A stretch of DNA of 64,000 nucleotides from Planctomycetota bacterium (GTDB taxonomy: Bacteria > Planctomycetota > J058 > JAJDCP01). A program made the position numbers and the translations under genes. The stretch covers positions 1 to 64,000 of the forward strand of contig JAJDCP010000007.1 in NCBI GenBank assembly GCA_029260765.1, written 5' to 3'. The notes beneath the pieces are model-generated. The model saw only the letters and a list, made by a program, of their open reading frames with translations, was not told the origin of the DNA and searched no databases. Of the stretch, positions 20,548-27,653 are shown piece after piece; the first letter of the stretch is position 1; each line of letters opens with the position of its first letter.

Positions 20548-21447
20548 TTGCTCAGGCTCATGACCCTGGTGTCACTGCTGTCAACGCTGGTCGCGGCCGA
20601 TGTCATCACGCTCGATGAGTACCACCAACGGCGCCAGGAGATTCTGGAAGAAGACCTGCTGAGCTACCAACGGGACGAGAAACTCCTGGGCCTCCAGGCC
20701 GACACCGTCCTGGTGGAGGTGGCGGTGGTTGACATTGGGTTCACGCCACCCCAGACGTACAGGTTGCAGGTACGGAACGACGAGTTGGAACTCGTATGGT
20801 ACGTCGACTTTGAGGGCCAGAGGGAGGAGTTTGTCCGGGGTCTCGAGGTCGGAGACCAGCTGATGTTCCGTGTCAGTTTCGGCGAGATCGCCTATTCGAC
20901 GACGTTCCTCTACTCGAAGGATCTGTTGACCGGCGAGCAGGTCGAGTACTTCGTGAAGAAGCTTGATCCCAACCCAGAGCCGTCGGTGGACCTCGAAGCC
21001 ATCGAGGCGCACTTGAAGAAACGAGCGAAGTCGTGGCTCAAGGATCGCAAACGCCTTCCGTGCGGAGACTGCGATGCCGACGGAGTCATTACCTGCAGCA
21101 AGTGCAAAGGCACGGGAAGGAACAAAGTGATCGGGTTGCAGGGCGGCTCCGGTTACAAGACCTGTACGAAGTGCGATGGTGCTCGCGGGTTTCAGTGCCG
21201 CGACTGCGACGGGACCGGGCTGGACTCGGACGATGTGGAAGACTTCCTGCGCGAATGGGGGAACGTGGGGGGCCCGCTGATCAGCTACAAGTCCGGTTCT
21301 GTCGGAATCGAGCTCAATGGCAAGGGGACGCGTGCTGAGGTCGCATACAACGCGAAATTTCTCGGTGACGACGAGTATCGGGACTATGAGTCGGTCTGGG
21401 TGTTCAGCGCTCACGACGAGGAATGGCTCCCGGTCAGCGACGAGTAG
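20548..21447 (+). CDS. Exported protein with DnaJ-type zinc finger
   Basis: A hydrophobic leader (LMTLVSLLSTLVAADV) indicates export. Residues about 170-225 hold four CXXC pairs, CGDCDADG, CSKCKGTG, CTKCDGAR and CRDCDGTG. This is the cysteine-rich zinc-binding pattern of DnaJ (CXXCXGXG), which normally binds unfolded protein or works in disulfide chemistry in the cytosol. There is no J domain. The rest of the protein has no recognised family. The TTG at 20548 is the likely start because GAGGAGG lies six bases upstream; the ATG at 20560 is 18 bases from it. The gene stands alone and converges on the metal-transport operon with 12 bp between stops. Confidence 0.75.
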   Translation: MLRLMTLVSLLSTLVAADVITLDEYHQRRQEILEEDLLSYQRDEKLLGLQADTVLVEVAVVDIGFTPPQTYRLQVRNDELELVWYVDFEGQREEFVRGLEVGDQLMFRVSFGEIAYSTTFLYSKDLLTGEQVEYFVKKLDPNPEPSVDLEAIEAHLKKRAKSWLKDRKRLPCGDCDADGVITCSKCKGTGRNKVIGLQGGSGYKTCTKCDGARGFQCRDCDGTGLDSDDVEDFLREWGNVGGPLISYKSGSVGIELNGKGTRAEVAYNAKFLGDDEYRDYESVWVFSAHDEEWLPVSDE

Positions 21448-21459
21448 CGGGCCTGACCG

Positions 21460-22950
21460 TCAGTCCTTCCCCGAGACAAAGCGCCCCTGCGCCTCATCCC
21501 ATTCCAGCCGCAGCCGACTCCGCTCCCACCAATGCTGCCAGGCATCGTGCGCATCGAGCTCGAAGCTCTGCCCCGACAGCTGCTGCAGTCGCTCCAGAGC
21601 TTGGAACCGGAAGAAAGGGGGCGCCGCGGTGTTCCCGAGCTGCTCTATCAACAGCTGCAATCCTTCGGGGCACTTCTGGGCCAACAGGGCGTCCACCAGA
21701 TCGAGCTGCGCTCCTGGGCTGCCGCGCTGACGGGCCGCAAGCCTCAGCAACGCCTCTCTGGCCAGCACGCTCGGGTGCTGCCCCAAGGCTCGCAGCGCCG
21801 CGCGCTGCACCCCCTCGTCGGAGTCATCCAGCGCCCCCGCCAAAAGCGCGACGGCGGAGGAATCCTGCCAGCCGGCCAGACCCTGCACGGCAGTGAGACG
21901 CCGGGCAGGTTCAGCTGCCGCCAGCTCGACCCGAAGCTCACTGAGCAGCTCCAGCTCATGCGCAGCCTCCGGGGCCGCCAGCCACGAAGGATCGGACGCG
22001 AGGCGCGTGGCGCACAGGAGGTTGCTGACCGACACTGCGATCAGCGCGCAGGCCAGCACTCCCCCGAGCTCGACCAGCCGGCGCAGCCAGGCCCGGGCGC
22101 GCGCACTGCGCGAGCTCGCCAACGCGAGCAGGAACAGGCCCCCCAGGCAGGCAACTACACTCGGAGGCAGCGGCAGGCCCGCTCCGACATACACCGAGGC
22201 CAAGGTCCCGCCGACGCACGCCAGCAAGGCCACCGCCACGGACACGCGCTGGGCGGCGCCGAAGCTCTCGGCCAGCAGCAATCCGCAGCAAGCCGGCAGG
22301 ACACTGAGGCTGAAGATCAGCAGGATGCCTCCGACCCGCAGTCCCACAGCTACCGCCGCGCCGATGGACAGATACAGCAGCACCTCGAAGGCTCTGGCGG
22401 GGATCCCCAGCGAACGCGCCATCTCCGGATCGAAAGAGCAGAACAGCAGCTGTTTGGCAAACAGGCCGTGGACGATCAAGACCAGGCCTGCCACGACGGT
22501 CAAGACCTGCAACTGCATGCTGGAGACAAACAAGGTGTCGCCGGTCATCAGGTTCTTCAGCTTCTCGAGACCCTCGGCGCTGTGCCAGATACAGAGCACG
22601 GCAAGCCCGGCCCCCAGGCAATAGGCCACGCCGAGCAGGCTCTCCCGGCTGAGGCGTCGGCTGTCGGAGCGCAGACTGAAGAACAGCGCCCCCAGCAGGG
22701 TGCACAGTAGCGACAGCAGCACTGGTCCGGAGTCTTCCCAGTGGGCGATGCCCCAACTGGCAGCCACACCTGAGAGCAGAAAGGCCGCTCCGATTCCCAG
22801 TGCGCCCAGCTCGGCCAGGGCTATGCCGACGAAGACGACCCGCTTGCAGACCACGTAGACGCCCAGGTAGGCACTCAACACCGAGACCAGGCCCAGGGCG
22901 ACCACGTTGCGCGCGAGCTCTTCGAAGGGAAACAGCAGGCTATCGAGCAT
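21460..22950 (-). CDS. ABC-3 family metal permease fused to HEAT-like repeats
   Basis: The first 270-290 residues form a ZnuB/MntB-type permease of eight or so membrane helices, with the family's conserved MTGDTLFVS and GLRVGGILLIFSLSVLPA regions. Family members usually end there at about 260-290 residues. Here a further 200 residues follow: one more hydrophobic segment (VLACALIAVSVSNLL), then HEAT-like alpha repeats (LLAGALDDSDEGVQRAALRA, then LDLVDALLAQKCPEGLQLL) and a Trp-rich tail. The start ATG has GAAGGGGG upstream and overlaps the ATPase gene by 11 bp. The repeats may bind a partner protein or regulate transport. Confidence 0.88.
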   Translation of the reverse strand: MLDSLLFPFEELARNVVALGLVSVLSAYLGVYVVCKRVVFVGIALAELGALGIGAAFLLSGVAASWGIAHWEDSGPVLLSLLCTLLGALFFSLRSDSRRLSRESLLGVAYCLGAGLAVLCIWHSAEGLEKLKNLMTGDTLFVSSMQLQVLTVVAGLVLIVHGLFAKQLLFCSFDPEMARSLGIPARAFEVLLYLSIGAAVAVGLRVGGILLIFSLSVLPACCGLLLAESFGAAQRVSVAVALLACVGGTLASVYVGAGLPLPPSVVACLGGLFLLALASSRSARARAWLRRLVELGGVLACALIAVSVSNLLCATRLASDPSWLAAPEAAHELELLSELRVELAAAEPARRLTAVQGLAGWQDSSAVALLAGALDDSDEGVQRAALRALGQHPSVLAREALLRLAARQRGSPGAQLDLVDALLAQKCPEGLQLLIEQLGNTAAPPFFRFQALERLQQLSGQSFELDAHDAWQHWWERSRLRLEWDEAQGRFVSGKD

Positions 22951-23701
22951 CGGAGCCCCCTTCCGGGACCACCACGGGTCTGCCGTGCAGAGTCTCGACC
23001 CGCAGGGGGATCCCGTACACCTCACTGAGGCGCTCACTGCGCAGCATCGACGCGGCTGCGCCGGCCACCATCCGGCCACTGTGGATCAGGGCGAGTTGCT
23101 GCACATAGCGGCAGACCACGCGCAGCTGGTGGCTGACCATCAGCACAGTCTTCGCGCGGGTGTGGAGCTCGGCCACAAGCTCCATGACACGGGTCTCGCC
23201 GACGATGTCCAGGTCGTTGGTCGGCTCGTCGAGCACCAGGAGCGCGGGGTTTCCCACCAGCGCCCGCGCGATCAGACAACGTTGCTGCTGCCCCCCTGAC
23301 AGTTCGCGGTAGTGGCGCCCTGCCAGGCGCTCGACGCCGGCCGCGACCAGAGCCGCCTGCACGCGTGCGCGCTGCTGCCTGCCCAGCCGGCGGAGCCATC
23401 CCAGCTCGTGGTACAAGCCCATCGCGACGACATCGTGTACGCGCAGAGGATAGATGCTGTCCAGAGCCTGGCGCTGTGGCACATAGCCGACGGTCTGCGG
23501 GCCGCTGGGCCAGTCGATTCTCCCTCGCAGAGGAGCGAGCAGCCCGATCGCAGACTTGAGCAGGGTCGTCTTGCCGGCGCCGTTGGGGCCGACGATGCCG
23601 AGGAAGTCGCCGCGGCGGACTTCCAGCGTGATCCCCTCGAGCAGGGGAACCCCGCCATAACCCAGCGCGACCTTCTGGTAGCGGAGCAAGGGGGCCGTCA
23701 C
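22940..23701 (-). CDS. Metal ABC transporter ATPase (ZnuC/MntB-like)
   Basis: This 253-residue nucleotide-binding protein powers the adjacent permease. Visible motifs are Walker A GPNGAGKTT, Q-loop VPQRQ, signature LSGGQQQR, Walker B LLVLDEPTNDLD and the switch SHQL. The QRQALD...YPLRVHDVV spacing is typical of zinc/manganese importers. The GTG start overlaps the binding-protein stop (GTGA), so the genes are translationally coupled. Confidence 0.93.
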   Translation of the reverse strand: MTAPLLRYQKVALGYGGVPLLEGITLEVRRGDFLGIVGPNGAGKTTLLKSAIGLLAPLRGRIDWPSGPQTVGYVPQRQALDSIYPLRVHDVVAMGLYHELGWLRRLGRQQRARVQAALVAAGVERLAGRHYRELSGGQQQRCLIARALVGNPALLVLDEPTNDLDIVGETRVMELVAELHTRAKTVLMVSHQLRVVCRYVQQLALIHSGRMVAGAAASMLRSERLSEVYGIPLRVETLHGRPVVVPEGGSDAR

Positions 23702-24726
23702 GGCCGCACCGCATCATTGAGCAGCGCGCTGATGCGGTCGAACAGCGCAAACACATCGTCCGCCTCGGGATCTCCGCCCACGGCGCTCGGCAGGGCGAGG
23801 GCAGGCTTTCCACCCTCCTCGCCCAGCGCCTGCGCCTTGCCGAGGTCGTAGTACGGCGCCACCACCAGGGCGTCGACGGCGCCGTCGCGCAGCAGCACGC
23901 GCAGCCGCGCCAGATGCGCGGGGGTGGGGCTGATGCCCGGCTTGGGCTCCAGGTGCTCGACGATCTGTAGATCGAAAGCGGCCGCGAGATAGCTCCAGGT
24001 CTTGTGGTAGCCGAGCAACCTCGCCCCGCGCAGTGGGAGCATCTGTTTGCGCCAGCCTCCCAACCTGTCGAGCAGCGGCGTGCCCTGGAACTCATGGCTG
24101 TCGAGGAATTCGAGCAGCCCGCCGCTCTGTTGCAGGCGGTAGCAGTAGTCACGTCCCAGCAACTCCAGCAGCGTTTTACCAAAGAAGGCTTCGTCCAGTC
24201 GCTGTTGGAAGTCCGCCAGGCGCGTCTGATAGTGCGCAGCTCCGTCGGGATCGACCCGCTCCAGCCCCGCCGCGATGTTCGCCGCCATGGGCCCCAGATT
24301 GAGGGGGTGCAGCCAGACATGAGGATTGCCCTGGGGATGGACATCGCCGTCGGCGCGGCTGAGCGAGGCGGGCACCTCCAGAGTGCTGATCCCCTGGCTC
24401 GCGACGACGTGGCCCGGGGCTCCCCGCAGGACTCGCGGGTTGCGCCCTCCATCGAGCAGGTTCTCGACCCACAACTCGAGCTCAAGGCCGGTCTCTATGA
24501 ACAAGTCTGCACCGTTGACCTGGAGCATCAGACTCGGAGTGGCCATGATGCTGTGGGGATTCTCCAGCCCGCGCCCGAGCGCGTGGACCTCGACCCTTGT
24601 GCCTCCGATCTCGGCGGCCAGCGAAGCCAGAGTTTCACTGCTGGCGACAACTTTCAAAGCAGTCTGGGCGTTGCCGAGGGAGGCGCACGTCAGACCTGCG
24701 AGCAGGATGTAGATGGGATGGTTCAT
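23698..24726 (-). CDS. Metal ABC transporter substrate-binding protein (ZnuA-like)
   Basis: This periplasmic receptor of the cluster A-I family binds Zn2+ or Mn2+. It has a signal peptide ending SLGNA and the metal-ligand motifs ENPHSIM, NPHVWLHPLN and GYHKTWSYL, giving three His positions. An acidic fourth ligand near the C-terminus is not obvious. The His-rich loop found in many ZnuA proteins is absent, so the metal cannot be decided from sequence. GAGAGGAC precedes the ATG. It sits 9 bp after the porin-like gene in the same direction. Confidence 0.9.
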   Translation of the reverse strand: MNHPIYILLAGLTCASLGNAQTALKVVASSETLASLAAEIGGTRVEVHALGRGLENPHSIMATPSLMLQVNGADLFIETGLELELWVENLLDGGRNPRVLRGAPGHVVASQGISTLEVPASLSRADGDVHPQGNPHVWLHPLNLGPMAANIAAGLERVDPDGAAHYQTRLADFQQRLDEAFFGKTLLELLGRDYCYRLQQSGGLLEFLDSHEFQGTPLLDRLGGWRKQMLPLRGARLLGYHKTWSYLAAAFDLQIVEHLEPKPGISPTPAHLARLRVLLRDGAVDALVVAPYYDLGKAQALGEEGGKPALALPSAVGGDPEADDVFALFDRISALLNDAVRP

Positions 24727-24735
24727 GGTGTCCTC

Positions 24736-26085
24736 TCAGCGGTTGACCCAATACGGGTGGGGTGGATGGGAGCCGAAGGCCCAGGTGATCTGCAGGTAGA
24801 CGGTGTCGTTGTCCGGTCCGGGGCCTTCTTCGTGCTCATAACCGAGCCGGAAGCGCAGGAACTCGGAGGTGTAGAGCGAGACGTAGGCTGCGGCCTTCCA
24901 TCTCGGCTCGTTCTCCACGCCGCGCAGGTTGGAGAGATAGTCGTAGCGCGCGCCCAGGTAGTAGTTCTTGAGGAACTGGAACTGGCCGGAGACGTAGGCT
25001 CCCCATTGCTCGCGCTCGTCCAGAAAGCGCATCCCGTCTTCGGCTACGTCTTCCCCGAGATCGACGGGTCCTTGCCGCAGATACCACTCGGTCTGCAGCA
25101 CCAGGGACGTCTGCTCGCGCTCCGACGAAGGCCGCCAGCGGTAGTAGGCGTCCGTGCCAAGCAGGAAGTCGCCGCGGTCGTCGAAATAGAGTGAGCTGCC
25201 CAGCTGCAGCTCGTGCTCGAAGCTCAGCTGTTTGTGCCAGCTCAGTCGGCCCAGGTAGGCGAGGTCGTCACTGTTGTCCGCCTGGAACACCGAGCTCTCG
25301 CGGTTGACCAGCTGGAAGCCCAGGGTGATGGCTTCCTCCCAGGGGTTGTGCAGCAGGTACTCGAGGCCCAGGCCGTTGCCGATGTCTCCCTCTTCGCCCA
25401 GGAAGGCCTCCAAGGCGAGCGGCCGGCTGACCCAGGGCAGGTCGTGGGTGTGCAGACGGTTGGCGAGGCCGAAATCGGTGCGGAAGCGGCCGAGCTTCAG
25501 CGTCAGGTTGAGGGGCAGCTCTTCGAGCCCAGGCAGGGTGTGGAGGTCGAGGTAGCCTTCCTCGATAGTCAGCTCGTAGTCGTTCGGTTGGTGTTCTTCG
25601 GCGGCCAGGATCATCACGCCCTTGGCATAGGGATCGATGTCCGCACGCAGGTCGATCTCGACCTCGCGCAGGCTGAAGCGGTCCGAGATCTCCTCCTCGT
25701 CCTCGAACACCCGCTCGCTATCGATGCGGCCGAGAAAGTCGCCGTACACCGTCAGGCGAGGGTTGAAGGCGTTGAGGCTCCAGACATGACTGTCGGCCTC
25801 GGTACGGACGGGAGCTTGTTCGTCTTCTTTCTGGGCCGCGAAAGCTTCGGCTTCGTCCCGGAGCTTCTCGAGCTCGGAGGTTGCGGGTTGCGAGGAGGGT
25901 TCCTCGGACGCAGATGTCTCGGGCTCGCCGCGCAGGCTTTCGAGCTCACGTTCCAGGCTCTGCAGCCGTTGTTCGTATTCCTCACGCAAGGCGTCGAGTT
26001 TGCGCTCGAGCTTCTGGACATCACTGTCCTGGGCGTTCAGGGTCGATGCCAGGCTCAGCAAGCCCAGCAGGATCAGGCGTTTCAT
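24736..26085 (-). CDS. Outer-membrane porin-like protein of the metal operon
   Basis: The product (449 residues) has a short signal peptide (LLGLLSLASTLNA) and then an N-terminal coiled coil (residues about 20-75, rich in Glu/Leu/Arg), followed by a beta-rich region with alternating aromatic residues and a final ITWAF segment. This layout fits trimeric porins whose N-terminus forms a periplasmic coiled coil. I infer that it admits the metal carried by the following transporter, because it lies in the same operon. GAGGGA precedes the ATG at 26085; the frame is open 69 bp further upstream without support. Confidence 0.75.
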   Translation of the reverse strand: MKRLILLGLLSLASTLNAQDSDVQKLERKLDALREEYEQRLQSLERELESLRGEPETSASEEPSSQPATSELEKLRDEAEAFAAQKEDEQAPVRTEADSHVWSLNAFNPRLTVYGDFLGRIDSERVFEDEEEISDRFSLREVEIDLRADIDPYAKGVMILAAEEHQPNDYELTIEEGYLDLHTLPGLEELPLNLTLKLGRFRTDFGLANRLHTHDLPWVSRPLALEAFLGEEGDIGNGLGLEYLLHNPWEEAITLGFQLVNRESSVFQADNSDDLAYLGRLSWHKQLSFEHELQLGSSLYFDDRGDFLLGTDAYYRWRPSSEREQTSLVLQTEWYLRQGPVDLGEDVAEDGMRFLDEREQWGAYVSGQFQFLKNYYLGARYDYLSNLRGVENEPRWKAAAYVSLYTSEFLRFRLGYEHEEGPGPDNDTVYLQITWAFGSHPPHPYWVNR

Positions 26086-26223
26086 GATTCCCTCGACAGC
26101 ATCGCCCGGGCCCCACGGAGGTTCCCCCGTGGGCCAGCGACGATGCGATGGCACGTGTACGGTCCGCCGCGCAGCGGACTCCGCGAAAACAAGCAGGTAG
26201 TTGGCCGCGCTCGGCAGCCACTC

Positions 26224-26475
26224 TCAGGTTTGCGGAGGAGCGCGTGCTTGGAGGGAAACCCGGAGAAGCGGGTTGGCTACCGCCGTGCGGCAGCGCGCGG
26301 GAAGGGGCCGTCGAGGTCGGGGAGGATCACTAAAGCGGAGGCGCGCGAGCGGCAGCTGCTGCTGAGCGAGGACGCAGAGCTCGCAGGCGTGGTCACCGTC
26401 GTCGGCGTGCGGATGGAAACTGCCGACAGTCGTCGCCAGGACGAAAAACAGCAGAATCCAGGGCCGTGCAGGCAT
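26224..26475 (-). CDS. Small Cys/His-containing membrane or exported protein (DUF2946-like)
   Basis: The 83-residue product has one hydrophobic N-terminal segment (WILLFFVLATTVGSF) followed at once by HPHADDGDHACELC, a compact possible metal-binding motif, and a basic, proline-rich tail. This architecture resembles DUF2946-type proteins that accompany metal transport genes. The ATG at 26475 lies 15 bp downstream of a strong palindrome, which fits an operator just before the first gene of the operon. The family call is tentative. Confidence 0.55.
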   Translation of the reverse strand: MPARPWILLFFVLATTVGSFHPHADDGDHACELCVLAQQQLPLARLRFSDPPRPRRPLPARCRTAVANPLLRVSLQARAPPQT

Positions 26476-26489
26476 AACCCATCCGCTCA

Positions 26490-26522
26490 AAGATGATAAT
26501 GGTATATTAGTACTATCATCTT
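26490..26522. promoter_or_regulatory. Palindromic operator, probable metalloregulator (Zur/Fur-type) site
   Basis: AAGATGATA and TATCATCTT form a perfect 9-bp inverted repeat separated by 15 bp that are AT-rich (ATGGTATATTAGTAC). It is one of the few AT-rich spots of the window. It lies between the divergent metal operon and a glycosyltransferase gene. GATAAT/ATTATC-like cores and an AT-rich centre are typical of Fur-superfamily boxes. I infer repression by metal; the regulator is not in the window. Confidence 0.6.
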
Positions 26523-26653
26523 CGGACGTCGAGGGCATTATTCCGATCGACACCAGGTCTCACACCATGTGCCTACCCTCCATACCCCTGGATTCTGCCC
26601 GGGCGACCCCGTAGACTGTCGGGTCGAACCCGGCACGTCCCTTCAGGTAGCCG

Positions 26654-27646
26654 ATGAACGATCTGGTCAGCGTGATCATTCCCGTGTTCAACGGTGCACA
26701 GCACCTGCCAGAAACCCTGGCATGCGTGCTGGCCCAGAGCCATCCCCGGGTTGAGATCATCGTGGTGGATGACGGTTCGACCGACGCCAGCTTCCAGATC
26801 GCGAGCAGTCACGGACCCGCCGTCAGGGTTCTGCAGCAGCCCAATCGCGGTCCAGGCAGCGCCCGCAACCGAGGCCTCGCAGCGGCCCGCGGGGATTATC
26901 TGGCCCTGCTCGACCACGACGACCTCTGGCACCCGGACATCCTGGCCAGCCAGCTTGATGTGGCGCGCCGCCATCCGCAGAGCGGCATGGTCATCTGCGA
27001 CGGCGTCCATTTTCAGGGGGACGCCTATCTCAAGGACCACCTGTTGAGCCAGAGTGTGGTCGAACGCATGGAGCAAAGCCCCGGTGGAGAGCTGAGCGGG
27101 GACTTCCGAGACGAGATCATCTGCCACAACCCGATCGCCTGCCCCGCCCAGACCTTGATCCCGCGGCATGTGGTCGACGCGATCGGTCCACTCTCCAACG
27201 TCGAGGCGGAGTGTACGGACTGGGAATACTACCTGCGGCTCGCCTGGCGCTTCCCGCTGACCTTCCACAACCGCAAACTGGTGCGCAAGCGCTACCTCGA
27301 CAGCAACCGCTCCGGTCCCTTGGAGATGCGCCGCATCCGCTACGCATTGCAGGAGCTGCCGGCACTGACTCGGCTGCTGCGCACGCTGCCCGCAGATGAA
27401 CGGGCCGTGCTGCGCAGGCTCGTGCGGGGCAAGCTCCAACTCTGGGCCTGGTGCGCCTATGATGGCAAGCTGCCCGGGGACAGCGCCGACGCCCGCGCGT
27501 TTCTGGCCGAGCTGGCAAGGCTGGGTCCGCTCAATACCACGGTGCTGGCGGTCCTGGCCAGCCTCTCCCTGCCGCGAGCCTGGCTGCGCGGTTTAGCGTT
27601 CGGCACGCGTCAGCTGCGTGCGGCGCTCGGTCTGCTGCGACCTTAG
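26654..27646 (+). CDS. Family 2 glycosyltransferase
   Basis: The product is a GT-A fold enzyme that transfers a sugar from a nucleotide donor. Motifs are SVIIPVFNG at the start, VVDDGSTD (first acidic site), QQPNRGPGSARNRGL and LLDHDDLW, the DXD-like metal site. There is no membrane segment, so it is cytosolic or peripheral. The last 110 residues are helical and basic. Donor and acceptor are unknown. It diverges from the metal operon and its stop lies 7 bp from the convergent channel gene. Confidence 0.88.
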   Translation: MNDLVSVIIPVFNGAQHLPETLACVLAQSHPRVEIIVVDDGSTDASFQIASSHGPAVRVLQQPNRGPGSARNRGLAAARGDYLALLDHDDLWHPDILASQLDVARRHPQSGMVICDGVHFQGDAYLKDHLLSQSVVERMEQSPGGELSGDFRDEIICHNPIACPAQTLIPRHVVDAIGPLSNVEAECTDWEYYLRLAWRFPLTFHNRKLVRKRYLDSNRSGPLEMRRIRYALQELPALTRLLRTLPADERAVLRRLVRGKLQLWAWCAYDGKLPGDSADARAFLAELARLGPLNTTVLAVLASLSLPRAWLRGLAFGTRQLRAALGLLRP

Positions 27647-27653
27647 CCTCAGC

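Noticed and set aside
20208..20609. Extended N-terminus of the MdlA-like subunit with a Glu-Ser repeat
   Set aside because: The extension runs through a DNA tandem repeat and has no start signal; a GTG with a good ribosome binding site lies exactly at the beginning of the conserved domain.
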